Shown here piece by piece: positions 47,305 through 58,293 of a stretch of DNA of 64,000 nucleotides. Where the stretch lies: positions 3,844,001-3,908,000 of the forward strand of contig NZ_CP077094.1 in assembly GCF_014269025.2 (NCBI RefSeq). The letters run 5' to 3'. Position numbers and translations under genes: made by a program. The notes under the pieces were generated by a model, which worked only from the letters and a program-made list of their open reading frames with translations, had not been told where the DNA came from and searched no databases. This DNA is from Pseudomonas promysalinigenes (lineage in GTDB: Bacteria; Pseudomonadota; Gammaproteobacteria; Pseudomonadales; Pseudomonadaceae). Each line of letters begins with the position of its first letter. Position 1 is the first letter of the stretch.

Positions 47305-49791
47305 ATGACCCGTTCCCCTTTGCGCCGTCTGATTTTCGGCGCTCTGCGTCGCCTGATGTACCTGTGGGTGCGCTCCGAGACCATCAACCAGTCCTCCCTC
47401 ACCCTGCAACTGGACCGCAGCCGCCCTGTGTTCTACGCGCTGCCGTCACCGTCGCTCACTGATCTGGTGGTGGTCGACCGGGAATGCACCAAAGCAGGGC
47501 TGCCGCGCCCGGTGCTGCCTGTCGCCGTCGGCCCGCTGCATGAGCCTGCCGCCTTCTTCTACCTAACGCCAGACCCAGACTGGCTTGGCCGCCAAGACAA
47601 GCGTGGTGCCCCGCCGACCCTGGAGCGCCTGGTGGCAGCCATCAGCCAGCATGCCGAGGAAGATGCGCAGATCATCCCGGTGAGCGTGTTCTGGGGCCAG
47701 ACCCCTGCCAGTGAAAACAGCCCGTGGAAATTGCTGTTCGCCGACAGCTGGGCAGTGACCGGGCGCCTGCGCCGGCTGCTGACGGTATTGATTCTTGGCC
47801 GCAAGACCCGCGTCCAGTTCTCGGCACCGATCCACCTGCGCGAACTGGTGCAGCACAACAAGGGCCACGAGCGCACCGTGCGCATGGCCCAGCGCCTGAT
47901 GCGCGTGCATTTTCGCAACCTCAAGAGTGCCGTCATCGGCCCCGATATCTCGCACCGGCGCAACCTGGTCAAGGGCCTGGTGCATGCGCCCCTGGTGCGC
48001 CAGGCAATTGCCGAAGAGGCTCAGCGCGAGAACCTGCCACTGGCCAAGGCCGAGGCTCTGGCGCTGCGCTACGGCAACGAAATCGCCTCGGACTACACCT
48101 ACACTGCCATCCGCTTTCTTGAAGTTGTGCTCAGCTGGTTCTGGCACAAGATCTACGACGGCATCAAGGTCAACCACATCGAACAGGTGCAGGGCATCGC
48201 CCCCGGCCATGAAGTGATCTACGTGCCCTGCCACCGCAGCCACATCGACTACCTGCTGCTGTCTTACCTGTTGTTCCGCAACGGCCTGACACCCCCGCAC
48301 ATCGCCGCCGGCATCAACCTCAACATGCCGGTGATCGGCGGCCTGCTGCGCCGTGGCGGTGCTTTCTTCATGCGTCGTACGTTCAAGGGCAACCCGCTGT
48401 ACACCGCGGTGTTCAACGAGTACCTGCACACCCTGTTCACCAAGGGCTTCCCGGTCGAGTACTTCGTCGAAGGCGGTCGCTCGCGCACTGGGCGCATGCT
48501 GCAGCCACGCACCGGAATGCTGGCGATCACCCTGCGCAGCTTTCTGCGCTCATCGCGCACGCCAATCGTGTTCGTACCGGTCTACATCGGCTACGAGCGG
48601 GTACTGGAAGGCCGCACCTACTTGGGCGAACTGCGTGGGGCGAGCAAGAAGAAAGAGTCGATCTTCGACATCTTCAAGGTCATCGGTGCGCTGAAGCAGC
48701 GTTTTGGCCAGGTGTCGGTCAACTTCGGCGAGCCGATCCGCCTGGCTGCCTTCCTCGACCAGCAGCAACCCGGCTGGCGGGAGCAAGACCTGGGTCCGCA
48801 GTTCCGCCCGGCCTGGTTGAACGAAACCACCACCCGCCTGGGCGAAACCGTGGCTCGCCACCTCAACGGGGCGGCGGCAGTCAACCCGGTCAACCTGGTC
48901 GCTCTGGCTTTGCTGTCCACCAGCCGCCTGGCGCTGGACGAACGTGCCCTGGTGCGGGTACTGGACCTGTACCTGGCGCTGCTGCGCCAGGTGCCCTATT
49001 CCGAGCACACCACACTACCTGAAGGTGACGGCCAGGCATTGATCGAGCACGTGCGTGGCATGGACCTGCTGGCCGAACAGAAGGACGCCATGGGGCGCAT
49101 CCTTTATCTGGATGAAGCCAACGCGGTACTGATGACCTACTACCGCAACAACGTCCTGCACATCTTCGCCCTGCCCGCACTGCTGGCGAGCTTCTTCCTC
49201 AGTAGCTCGCGCATGAGCCGCGCGCTGCTTGGGCAATATGTGCGTGCGCTGTACCCGTACCTGCAAGCCGAGCTGTTCCTGCGCTGGCCGCCTGAGCAAC
49301 TGGACGAAGTGATCGACCAGTGGCTGGCAGCACTGGTGGATCAGGGCCTGCTGCGCCAGGACAATGACCTGTTCATGCGCCCGGCCCCGAGTTCTCGCCA
49401 ATTCGTGCTGCTGACGTTGCTAGCGCGCAGCATCACCCAGACCTTGCAGCGTTTCTACATGGCGACCTCGCTGTTGCTCAACAGTGGCCAGAACACCCTG
49501 AGCGCCGAGGCACTGGAAGACCTGTGCGTGATGATGGCCCAGCGCCTGTCGATTCTGCATGGCCTCAACGCCCCGGAGTTCTTCGACAAGACCCTGTTCC
49601 GGCACTTCATCCACACCTTGATCGAGCAGCGCGTGCTGCGCCCTGACAGCAGTGGCAAGCTGGGGTACCACGACAAACTGGGCGAGCTGGCCGAAGGGGT
49701 GGCCAAGCGCGTGTTGTCGGCAGAACTGCGCCTGTCGATTCGGCAGGTTGCACTGCACGGCGATGATGCATTGACCAGGGCTGCCATCTGA
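47305..49791 (+). CDS. plsB: Glycerol-3-phosphate 1-O-acyltransferase PlsB
   Basis: PlsB acylates glycerol 3-phosphate at position 1, starting phospholipid synthesis at the inner membrane. The 828-residue protein has the acyltransferase motifs in order: the HX4D box in [12 protein letters not shown] (His310, Asp315), [29 protein letters not shown], and the [10 protein letters not shown] motif IV. A long helical C-terminal region follows, as in the family. The ATG at 47305 is fixed by homology; its ribosome site is weak. It is divergent from the cold-shock gene. Confidence 0.97.
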   Translation: MTRSPLRRLIFGALRRLMYLWVRSETINQSSLTLQLDRSRPVFYALPSPSLTDLVVVDRECTKAGLPRPVLPVAVGPLHEPAAFFYLTPDPDWLGRQDKRGAPPTLERLVAAISQHAEEDAQIIPVSVFWGQTPASENSPWKLLFADSWAVTGRLRRLLTVLILGRKTRVQFSAPIHLRELVQHNKGHERTVRMAQRLMRVHFRNLKSAVIGPDISHRRNLVKGLVHAPLVRQAIAEEAQRENLPLAKAEALALRYGNEIASDYTYTAIRFLEVVLSWFWHKIYDGIKVNHIEQVQGIAPGHEVIYVPCHRSHIDYLLLSYLLFRNGLTPPHIAAGINLNMPVIGGLLRRGGAFFMRRTFKGNPLYTAVFNEYLHTLFTKGFPVEYFVEGGRSRTGRMLQPRTGMLAITLRSFLRSSRTPIVFVPVYIGYERVLEGRTYLGELRGASKKKESIFDIFKVIGALKQRFGQVSVNFGEPIRLAAFLDQQQPGWREQDLGPQFRPAWLNETTTRLGETVARHLNGAAAVNPVNLVALALLSTSRLALDERALVRVLDLYLALLRQVPYSEHTTLPEGDGQALIEHVRGMDLLAEQKDAMGRILYLDEANAVLMTYYRNNVLHIFALPALLASFFLSSSRMSRALLGQYVRALYPYLQAELFLRWPPEQLDEVIDQWLAALVDQGLLRQDNDLFMRPAPSSRQFVLLTLLARSITQTLQRFYMATSLLLNSGQNTLSAEALEDLCVMMAQRLSILHGLNAPEFFDKTLFRHFIHTLIEQRVLRPDSSGKLGYHDKLGELAEGVAKRVLSAELRLSIRQVALHGDDALTRAAI

Positions 49792-49821
49792 AGCCCCCGC
49801 CTGCGCGGAAAATCCGTTAAA

Positions 49822-49856
49822 GTCCTTGGCGTTGGCCACAAGCCAGCGCCAAGGAC
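49822..49856 (+). other. Long hairpin upstream of the lipoprotein gene
   Basis: A 10-base perfect stem (GTCCTTGGCG/CGCCAAGGAC), extended inside by TGGC/GCCA, ends immediately before the CCGGAG ribosome site. No T tract follows, so it may be a 5'-leader element of the lipoprotein gene or the 3' end of plsB mRNA. Confidence 0.5.
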
Positions 49857-49868
49857 ACCGGAGATTCC

Positions 49869-50267
49869 ATGAAAAAGCTCTTTATGCTGTGCTGTGCATC
49901 CCTGCTCGCAGCCTGTTCCAGCCCAACACCTTCCAACCAGGCCAGCCTGGACGGTGAAGTCTTCTACCTACAGCGCATCGCCCTGCCACCGGCTGCCACC
50001 TTGAGCGTTACACTGCAGGATGTCTCGCTGATGGATGCCCCTGCCGTGACCCTGGCCCGCCAGGCCGGCCCGGTCAAAGGCAACGTACCGCTGCCCTTCC
50101 ACCTCACTTACGATGCCGCCCAAGTCAAACCTGGCCACCGCTATGCGCTCAGCGCGCGGATCGAGCTGGACGGTCAACTGCTGTTCATCAACACCCAACA
50201 ACACAGCGTCGCGCTCGACGGCAGTGACCAGCAGCCGGTTCGTGTCAAAGTCGACCCGGTGCGTTGA
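49869..50267 (+). CDS. YbaY/YscW-family lipoprotein
   Basis: This 132-residue lipoprotein has a signal peptide with lipobox SLLAAC (lipidated Cys near residue 16). The body has a beta-rich pattern (DGEVFYLQRIALPPAATLSV, then PLPFHLTYDAAQVKPGHRY) typical of the YbaY/YscW domain. The family is found as outer-membrane-linked lipoproteins of unclear function. CCGGAG lies well placed before the ATG. The neighbouring DUF4197 gene also encodes an exported protein and starts 31 bases later, so the two are probably co-transcribed. Confidence 0.86.
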   Translation: MKKLFMLCCASLLAACSSPTPSNQASLDGEVFYLQRIALPPAATLSVTLQDVSLMDAPAVTLARQAGPVKGNVPLPFHLTYDAAQVKPGHRYALSARIELDGQLLFINTQQHSVALDGSDQQPVRVKVDPVR

Positions 50268-50298
50268 GCATTCTCCTTTAATCGATAAGGAAATACCC

Positions 50299-50985
50299 AT
50301 GATTCGCGCCTCCTTGCGCTTGACTACCCTATGCGCCGGCTTGTTGTTGTCGGCCAGCGCCCTGGCGCTGTCGCTCGGCGACCTCAGCCAGTCCGATGCC
50401 ACCGGCGGCCTGAAAGACGCACTTACCCAAGGTGCGCAGATTGCCGTCAAGCAACTGAGCACGCCAGGCGGCTTCAGCAACAACCCCGATGTACGCATCG
50501 AACTGCCGGGCAACCTTGGCAAGGCCGCCAAGGCCATGAAGATGTTCGGTAAAGGCGACCAGGTCGAAGCCCTTGAAGCCGGCATGAACAAGGCTGCCGA
50601 GGCCGCCGTGCCGCAGGCCCAGGCCATTTTGGTGGATGCCGTGAAGAAAATGAGCGTCACCGACGCCAAGGGCATCCTCAGCGGCGGTGAGGACTCAGCC
50701 ACCCAGTATCTGAACAAGAGCAGCCGCGAACAGATTCGTGCCAAGTTCCTGCCGATCGTCAAGCAGGCCACCGACAAGGTCGGCGTGGCTCAGCAGTACA
50801 ATGCCTTCGCCGGCCAGGCCAAAGGCCTGGGGCTGATCAAAAATGACGCCAACATCGAGAACTACGTGACCGAAAAGGCCCTGGACGGGCTGTTCGAGAT
50901 GATTGCCAAACAGGAACAGAGTATCCGCCAGAACCCAGCCCAGGCCGCTACAAGCCTTGCCAAGAAAGTGTTCGGCGCCCTGTGA
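50299..50985 (+). CDS. DUF4197 exported protein
   Basis: This 228-residue protein has a signal peptide (IRASLRLTTLCAGLLLSASALA). The mature part matches the DUF4197 pattern: LSLGDLSQSDATGGLKDALT near its start, IELPGNLGKAAKAMKMFG, and KMSVTDAKGILSGGEDSATQ, then a helical rest. Function is unknown; a periplasmic place is predicted. I chose the ATG at 50299 with AAGGAAA upstream over a much longer open frame that overlaps the lipoprotein gene. A G-rich stem terminates it. Confidence 0.88.
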   Translation: MIRASLRLTTLCAGLLLSASALALSLGDLSQSDATGGLKDALTQGAQIAVKQLSTPGGFSNNPDVRIELPGNLGKAAKAMKMFGKGDQVEALEAGMNKAAEAAVPQAQAILVDAVKKMSVTDAKGILSGGEDSATQYLNKSSREQIRAKFLPIVKQATDKVGVAQQYNAFAGQAKGLGLIKNDANIENYVTEKALDGLFEMIAKQEQSIRQNPAQAATSLAKKVFGAL

Positions 50986-50992
50986 CAACCCA

Positions 50993-51011
50993 GGGGGGCT
51001 GTGTGCCCCCC
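50993..51011. terminator. Bidirectional hairpin, DUF4197 / RND gene
   Basis: A perfect 7-base GC stem (GGGGGGC-TGTGT-GCCCCCC) lies between the convergent stops. It has no T tract on either side. Confidence 0.6.
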
Positions 51012-51018
51012 GTGCACT

Positions 51019-54000
51019 TCAGCCCTCCTTGACCCTGAACCACGCCGCATACAATGCCGGCAGGAATAACAGGGTCAACGTCGTGGCGACGATCAACCCA
51101 CCCATTATCGCCACCGCCATCGGCCCGTAGAAGACACTGCGTGACAACGGGATCATCGCCAGCACTGCCGCCAGCGCCGTCAGCACGATCGGCCGGAAGC
51201 GCCGCACCGTGGCCTCGATGATCGCCTGCCAACGGTCCAGCCCCGAGGCGATATCCTGCTCGATCTGGTCGACCAGAATCACCGAGTTGCGCATGATCAT
51301 CCCCGCCAGGGCAATGGTGCCGAGCATGGCGACGAAGCCGAACGGTTGGCGGAACACCAGCAGGAACACAGTGACGCCAATCAGCCCCAGCGGTGCGGTA
51401 AGGAACACCATCACCGTGCGCGAAAAGCTGCGCAACTGGACCATAAGCAGGCTCAGCACCACCACGATGAACAGGGGCATGCCGGCGTTCACCGATTTCT
51501 GCCCGCGTTCGGCGTCCTCGACCGTACCTCCGACTTCCAGCAGGTAGCCATCGGGCAGCTTGGCCCTGATTGACTGCAGGGTCGGCAGTATCTGCTTGAC
51601 CAGGGTGGCAGGCTGCTGGTTGTCATAGATATCGGCGCGCACGGTCACCGCCGGCAAGCGGTTGCGGTGCCAGATGATGCCTTCCTCGAAGCCGTACTCC
51701 AACGTCGCGACCTGAGACAGCGCCACGCTCTGGCCATTGTTGGTTGGCAAGGCCAGGCTGGCGAGGTTACCCAGGTCGCCGCGCTCCCGGGCAGTACCGC
51801 GCAAGAGGATTTCGATCAGCTCATTGTCCTCACGGTACTGGCTGACGGTGGTGCCGGTCAGCGAACTCTGCAAGAAGCTCGACACCTGGGCCGTGCTCAC
51901 GCCCAGGGCGCGAGCGCGGTCCTGGTCGATCTTCAGGAACACTGCCTTGCTCGGTTCTTCCCAGTCCAGGTGTACGTTGACCAGATGCGGGTTCTCGCGG
52001 ACCTTTTCCGCCACTTCGCGGGCCAAGGCACGGGCCTGCTCGATATGTTCCCCGGTCACCCGGAACTGCACCGGGTAGCCCACCGGTGGGCCGTTTTCAA
52101 GACGTGTGACACGGGCGCGCACGTCAGGGAACTGCTGCTCGACAGTGCCGATCAACCAACTGCGCAAGCGCTCACGTTCTTCGAGCGAGCTGGCCAGAAC
52201 GACGAACTGGGCGAAGCTGGCGGCCGGCAGTTGCTGGTCCAGCGGCAGATAGAAGCGTGGCGAGCCTGAACCTACATAAGCCACGTAGTTTTCGATGCCG
52301 TCCTGTTGCTTGAGCAACGCTTCGAGTTGCTTGACCCGCTCGGCGGTATTGGCCAGCGAGGCACCTTCGGCAAGCTTCAAATCCACTAACAGTTCAGGTC
52401 GCCCTGAGGCCGGGAAGAACTGCTGAGGCACGAAGCGGAACAGCAAGATGCTGCCGACGAAGGCGGCAATGGTCAGCACGATCACCGTCTTGCGCCGCCG
52501 CACGCACCACTCCACCACCCGCCGAACCCGTTGATAGAACGGCGTGGCATAGGGGTCGGGAGCATGCCCGTGCTTGTCATGGCGCGCAGCGTGCAGCTTG
52601 GCCAAGTCTGGCAGTAGCCGTTCGCCCAGGTAAGGTACGAAGAGCACCGCAGCTACCCATGAGGTTAGCAGTGCGATGGTCACTACCTGGAAGATCGACC
52701 GGGTGTATTCGCCGGTGCTGGAAGCCGCCGTGGCGATCGGCAAAAAGCCCGCTGCGGTGATCAAGGTACCGGTGAGCATAGGGAAAGCCGTGCTTGTCCA
52801 GGCATAGCTGGCTGCCTTGAGGCGATCGAAGCCCTGCTCCATCTTGATCGCCATCATTTCCACAGCAATGATCGCATCGTCCACCAGCAGGCCCAGCGCC
52901 AACACCAGCGCACCGAGCGAGATCTTGTGCAAGCCGATGCCAAAATAGTGCATGGCGGCGAAGGTCATGGCCAACACCAGGGGAATCGCCAGGGCCACCA
53001 CCAGGCCGGTACGCAGGCCGAGAGAGAAGAAGCTCACCAACAGCACGATCACCAGCGCCTCGACCAGCACCTGTACGAATTCGCCGACCCCGGCCTTGAC
53101 CGCGGCGGGCTGGTCCGACACTTTGCGCAGTTCCATGCCTGCTGGCAGGTTGCGCGCCAGGCGCTCGAACTCGCCCTCCAGCGCTTGGCCCAGCACCAGA
53201 ATATCGCCGCCATCTTTCATCGACACCGCCAGACCAATGGCGTCCTCGCCCATGAAGCGCATGCGTGGGGCTGGCGGGTCGTTGAAGCCGCGGTGCACGT
53301 CAGCCACATCGCCTATACGAAAGGTGCGATCACCCACCCGCACAGGGAACTGACGTATCTGGTCAACACTGTCGAAGCGCCCGCTCACACGCAGCTGCAG
53401 GCGTTCACTGGGGGTTTCGAAAAACCCTGCAGTGCTCACCGCGTTCTGCTCGCGCAACGCCTGCTGGACCGCCTCCAAGGGCACACCCAGGGTCGCCAGC
53501 TTGAGGTTGGACAGCTCGATCCAGACCTTCTCGTCCTGCAAGCCGACCAGCTCGACCTTGCCTACATCCTTGACCCGCTGCAGCTGGATCTGCACCCGCT
53601 CGGCGTAGTCCTTGAGCACCGCGTAGTCGAAACCCGCGCCCGTCAGGGCGTAGATATTGCCGAAGGTGGTACCGAACTCGTCATTGAAGAATGGCCCCTG
53701 GACCTCCGGTGGCAAGGTATGGCGGATATCCGAAACCTTCTTGCGAATCTGGTACCACAACTCGGGGATATCCTTGGAGTGCAGCGAGTCGCGGGCCATG
53801 AAGGTGACTTGGGACTCACCGGGCCGCGAGAACGAGACGATCCTTTCGTACTCGCCCGTCTCCATCAACTTCTTTTCGATACGCTCGGTAACCTGGCGCG
53901 ATACTTCCTCTGCCGTAGCACCCGGCCAGAGGGTACGAATGACCATGGCTTTGAAAGTGAATGGCGGATCTTCGCTTTGCCCAAGTTTTGTGTAGGAGAC

Positions 54001-54084
54001 GGCGCCAACGGCAGCCAGCAGAATCATCAGAAAAAGGACGATCTGGCGATTACGCAGCGCCCAGGCAGATAGATTGAAACCCAT
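51019..54084 (-). CDS. RND-family efflux pump, inner-membrane subunit
   Basis: This proton-driven exporter of 1021 residues has the 12-helix RND layout with two large periplasmic loops. It opens MGFNLSAWALRNRQIVLFLM. TM4 carries the proton-relay pair Asp402-Asp403 in LALGLLVDDAIIAVEM, which places it with the hydrophobe/amphiphile (HAE) pumps rather than metal pumps. It resembles the TriC-like branch of pseudomonad pumps. AAGGAG overlapping the adaptor stop precedes its ATG. No outer-membrane channel gene is adjacent, so it likely borrows one. Substrates cannot be predicted. Confidence 0.94.
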   Translation of the reverse strand: MGFNLSAWALRNRQIVLFLMILLAAVGAVSYTKLGQSEDPPFTFKAMVIRTLWPGATAEEVSRQVTERIEKKLMETGEYERIVSFSRPGESQVTFMARDSLHSKDIPELWYQIRKKVSDIRHTLPPEVQGPFFNDEFGTTFGNIYALTGAGFDYAVLKDYAERVQIQLQRVKDVGKVELVGLQDEKVWIELSNLKLATLGVPLEAVQQALREQNAVSTAGFFETPSERLQLRVSGRFDSVDQIRQFPVRVGDRTFRIGDVADVHRGFNDPPAPRMRFMGEDAIGLAVSMKDGGDILVLGQALEGEFERLARNLPAGMELRKVSDQPAAVKAGVGEFVQVLVEALVIVLLVSFFSLGLRTGLVVALAIPLVLAMTFAAMHYFGIGLHKISLGALVLALGLLVDDAIIAVEMMAIKMEQGFDRLKAASYAWTSTAFPMLTGTLITAAGFLPIATAASSTGEYTRSIFQVVTIALLTSWVAAVLFVPYLGERLLPDLAKLHAARHDKHGHAPDPYATPFYQRVRRVVEWCVRRRKTVIVLTIAAFVGSILLFRFVPQQFFPASGRPELLVDLKLAEGASLANTAERVKQLEALLKQQDGIENYVAYVGSGSPRFYLPLDQQLPAASFAQFVVLASSLEERERLRSWLIGTVEQQFPDVRARVTRLENGPPVGYPVQFRVTGEHIEQARALAREVAEKVRENPHLVNVHLDWEEPSKAVFLKIDQDRARALGVSTAQVSSFLQSSLTGTTVSQYREDNELIEILLRGTARERGDLGNLASLALPTNNGQSVALSQVATLEYGFEEGIIWHRNRLPAVTVRADIYDNQQPATLVKQILPTLQSIRAKLPDGYLLEVGGTVEDAERGQKSVNAGMPLFIVVVLSLLMVQLRSFSRTVMVFLTAPLGLIGVTVFLLVFRQPFGFVAMLGTIALAGMIMRNSVILVDQIEQDIASGLDRWQAIIEATVRRFRPIVLTALAAVLAMIPLSRSVFYGPMAVAIMGGLIVATTLTLLFLPALYAAWFRVKEG

Positions 54085-54090
54085 CGGGAC

Positions 54091-55191
54091 TTACTCCTTG
54101 GCCGTCAGGTTCACTAGGCGATTGGTTCGGTCCACGGGGCGTATTTCCTGGCCCTCGCGCAGTACATGGCCCCCTGCAGCGACCACCCAGTCATTGGGGC
54201 CGAGGCCTTCGAGCACCGGCACGCTTTCGCTGCCATAAGCACCCAGGCGCACCACCGCGCGCTCCAGGCGGCTGTCCTGGTTGACCCGCCATACGTAGGC
54301 CTGGCCGTTTTGCGCGGTGACCGCCGAGAGCGGCACCGCGAGTGCTATCACGCCCTCATGGGCAACGAACACCCGCGCGCTCTGCCCGAGCTCGGCAGGC
54401 ACCTTGGCGGACGAAAAAGCGATGCGTGCAGCGAAGGTGCGCGAACGCGGGTCGGCTGAGGGTGAAAGCTCGCGAATACGCCCTGGGAACCGCTCACCAG
54501 GGCGCGACCACAGTTCCACGCTGACGGGCTGGCCTACGGCAAAACCTGCAAACTGTTGTTCCGGCAGCGCAATGGCCACTTCGCGCTCACCGTCAGCGGC
54601 AAGGGTGAATACCGTTTGCCCGGCAGCGACCACCTGCCCCACTTCAACCTGACGCTGGGCGATCACGCCCGCCTGCGGTGCACGCAACACCGCGTATTGA
54701 GCCTGGTTGCCGGCCACGTCGTATTCGGCCTTGGCCTGCTTGAGGCGGGCAAGGCCGGCGCGATAAAGGTTTTCCGCGTTGTCATACTGGGAATGGCTGA
54801 CCATCTGCCGATCCCGCAGCTTCAGGTAGCGGTCACGCTCGGTACGTACCAGCGACAGGTTGGCCTGAGCGGCTGCCAGTTGAGCACGGCTGGCCTCAAG
54901 TTGCAGGCGCACATCCTGTGGGTCGAGCTCAGCCAAAGGCTGATCGGCCTTGACCCGCTGCCCCTCCTCCACCAAGCGCTTGCTGACTTTGCCGCCAATG
55001 CGAAAAGCCAGCGCCGGCTCCAGCCGCGCGCGCACTTCGCCAGGATAACTGTCGGCAACGGCGGCGGCAGCGTGCGGCTGGACCACCAGCGCCGGGCGTG
55101 GTGCAGCAGGCGCGGCGGCTTCCTGGCCGCACGCCGCGAGCAACAGCGCAGCAACTGCGGGCAGAGCAAGTGACAGGACTTGGCGCAACAT
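54091..55191 (-). CDS. RND efflux periplasmic adaptor (MFP) lipoprotein
   Basis: This 366-residue adaptor links the pump to an outer-membrane channel. It has a lipoprotein signal with lipobox LLAAC (Cys21). A barrel-sandwich half (RIGGKVSKRLVEEGQRVKAD) comes next, then a helical hairpin (about 95-165) and the returning lipoyl half (LRAPQAGVIAQRQVEVGQVV), then a beta-barrel and membrane-proximal domain. AAAGGA precedes the ATG. It is transcribed away from the tetR-type gene, and the pump gene follows after six bases. Confidence 0.95.
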   Translation of the reverse strand: MLRQVLSLALPAVAALLLAACGQEAAAPAAPRPALVVQPHAAAAVADSYPGEVRARLEPALAFRIGGKVSKRLVEEGQRVKADQPLAELDPQDVRLQLEASRAQLAAAQANLSLVRTERDRYLKLRDRQMVSHSQYDNAENLYRAGLARLKQAKAEYDVAGNQAQYAVLRAPQAGVIAQRQVEVGQVVAAGQTVFTLAADGEREVAIALPEQQFAGFAVGQPVSVELWSRPGERFPGRIRELSPSADPRSRTFAARIAFSSAKVPAELGQSARVFVAHEGVIALAVPLSAVTAQNGQAYVWRVNQDSRLERAVVRLGAYGSESVPVLEGLGPNDWVVAAGGHVLREGQEIRPVDRTNRLVNLTAKE

Positions 55192-55225
55192 GGGAAATCC
55201 TTTCGCGGGTACGTATTGGAATATT

Positions 55226-55241
55226 TATACTGGCGAGTATA
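55226..55241. promoter_or_regulatory. Perfect palindrome, probable TetR operator
   Basis: TATACT-GGCG-AGTATA is a perfect 6-base inverted repeat in the divergent gap between the efflux operon and the tetR-type gene. TATACT and TATAAA hexamers on the minus strand overlap it, so a repressor bound here would block the efflux promoter. It lies 35 bases before the adaptor ATG. Confidence 0.65.
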
Positions 55242-55371
55242 TTAAATCAGGGAACCGAGGCCGGGAAGCCGACGTCGGAAAGAAAATCGACATTAACGAC
55301 GGTCACGAGCTACAGCCGCAAGACGTCTGAGCCGGTAAGATGGTCGCCCCTTCAACCAGATGCGGATCCCA

Positions 55372-56001
55372 ATGTCCAACGACGCACCCAACGGCCCGGG
55401 CAGGCCCAAGGACCTGGCCAAGCGCGAGGCCATCCTCGAAGCTGCCAAGGCCCTGTTCCTCAGCCTTGGCTATGCCAACACCAGCATGGATGCGGTCGCT
55501 GCGGCGGCAGGTGTTTCAAAACTCACGGTCTACAGCCACTTCACCGACAAGCAGACGCTGTTTGGCTCGGCGGTCATGGCGACCTGCCAGAACCAGTTGC
55601 CCGACCTGATATTCGAATACCCCGCCGGCGCCCCTGTGCAGGAGGTGCTGCTCAATATCGGGCGCAATTTCCAAGCGCTGATCTGCAGCGACGAAGCAGT
55701 CAAGCTCAGCCGCCTGATCATCGCGCTGGGCAGCCAGGACCCAGCCTTCGGTCAGTTTTTCTACGAGGCGGGGCCCAAACGGGTGCTAGCAGGTATGGAG
55801 GCGCTGCTGCGCGAGATCGACGAACGCGGCTTGCTGCGCATCGCTAACCCGTTACAGGCCGCCGAGCACTTTTTCTGCCTTATCAAAGGCGCGCCGGATT
55901 ATCGTTTGCTGCTGGGATGTGCGGGGCCGCTGGAGGGCGACGAGGCCGAGGCCCATGTACGTGAGGTGGTCGGGTTGTTCATCCGGGCTTTCGAAGCCTG
56001 A
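55372..56001 (+). CDS. TetR-family transcriptional regulator
   Basis: This 209-residue regulator has the N-terminal TetR helix-turn-helix (REAILEAAKALFLSLGYANT, then VAAAAGVSKLTVYSHFTDKQ, about residues 18-63). Its C-terminal ligand domain of the AefR-like type ends with AAEHFFCLIKGAPDYRLLLG. It lies divergent to the RND operon, and local repression of that operon is the usual role of such genes. Start: I chose the second ATG (55372, GGAT upstream); one four codons earlier (55360) is also possible. The inducer is unknown. Confidence 0.92.
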   Translation: MSNDAPNGPGRPKDLAKREAILEAAKALFLSLGYANTSMDAVAAAAGVSKLTVYSHFTDKQTLFGSAVMATCQNQLPDLIFEYPAGAPVQEVLLNIGRNFQALICSDEAVKLSRLIIALGSQDPAFGQFFYEAGPKRVLAGMEALLREIDERGLLRIANPLQAAEHFFCLIKGAPDYRLLLGCAGPLEGDEAEAHVREVVGLFIRAFEA

Positions 56002-56008
56002 GTCATGC

Positions 56009-56083
56009 TGAACCGGCCTTTGCCGGCTGACGTTGCTACAGGGCTCGTGTAGCTGCGACTTCAGCCGCGCATAGGCCGGTTCA
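56009..56083. repeat. Inverted repeat between convergent tetR and rsmJ
   Basis: Arms TGAACCGGCC (56009-56018) and GGCCGGTTCA (56074-56083) are perfect complements with 55 bases between them. A short CCGGC/GCCGG stem lies inside the left part. The enclosed GCTACAGGGCTCGTGTAGCT resembles the flank of P. putida intergenic repeats. It may form a bidirectional transcript end. Confidence 0.55.
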
Positions 56084-56088
56084 GGCGG

Positions 56089-57598
<1,510 letters not shown>

Positions 57599-57600
57599 GG

Positions 57601-58290
57601 TCAGCGGCAGACCTGCCAGCGCCCCATGTCCAGATGAAAGTGGTTGTGGTGAGCAGCGTTGTAGTCCGGCCCCAAGACCGTACTGAAACTGTCGCACGCC
57701 GCCCGATGCACTCGCCTCAGAAAGTCGCCTTTCTGCCCTCCCGCCTGCCAATCCTGAGCCAACACGATGCGCTGGCCGCCTTGTAGACGAAAGCCGCTGA
57801 TATCCAGGGCGTTGGCCGTAGCGTGCTCGCTCAGGCGCCCTTGCTTGCGGTTATAGATATTGCGGCAGGCAAAGCTGCCCAAATGATCCACCTGAACCAC
57901 AGGCTGGCCGAAAACCTGCTGCGCCACCACCTGCAGGCCATGGCGCTCGAACAAGGCATAGGCCACAGCCAGCGGGCAACTGGCGAGAAAACTACTGCTC
58001 AGCCGGGCTTGCCCTTGCTCGATGCGCCACACGTTCTCAAGCGGGCAGTTGGCCGATGCCGGGCTGTCGGCCTGTGCTCGGTAGCGAAGGCCGGAGCTCT
58101 CCAGGGTCTGGCGGCACAGGGCTGGGTCGCCGCGCAAGCGCGACAGCTTGTAGTGGGTCAACCAGTTGGGTGGTTGGCGCACATCCAGTGGTGCCCACGG
58201 GTTCCAGGCATCGGGAAGGCGCCAGCCAAGCTGCCAGACAAGGCCCGCCGTTAGCACCAGCAGGCTACACAGCAGCATGAATACGCGCAT
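57601..58290 (-). CDS. Extensin-like family exported protein
   Basis: This 229-residue protein has an N-terminal membrane anchor or signal (MRVFMLLCSLLVLTAGLVW). The Extensin-like C domain found in proteobacteria follows. It has LASCPLAVAYALFERHGLQ, then LSEHATANALDISGF (His156, Asp163) and AHHNHFHLDMG (His217, His219), a layout like M15/VanY-type zinc peptidases, so a cell-wall peptidase role is possible but unproven. Six cysteines in the mature part (59, 82, 105, 142, 199, 228) could form three disulfides, consistent with the periplasm. It ends the minus-strand cluster, three bases after the PEP-mutase-like gene. Confidence 0.87.
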   Translation of the reverse strand: MRVFMLLCSLLVLTAGLVWQLGWRLPDAWNPWAPLDVRQPPNWLTHYKLSRLRGDPALCRQTLESSGLRYRAQADSPASANCPLENVWRIEQGQARLSSSFLASCPLAVAYALFERHGLQVVAQQVFGQPVVQVDHLGSFACRNIYNRKQGRLSEHATANALDISGFRLQGGQRIVLAQDWQAGGQKGDFLRRVHRAACDSFSTVLGPDYNAAHHNHFHLDMGRWQVCR

Positions 58291-58293
58291 GGC

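Noticed and set aside
51019..54084. Heavy-metal (CusA/CzcA-type) assignment of the RND pump
   Set aside because: TM4 has an Asp-Asp pair typical of drug-type pumps, and the methionine and acidic metal-path signatures are not evident.
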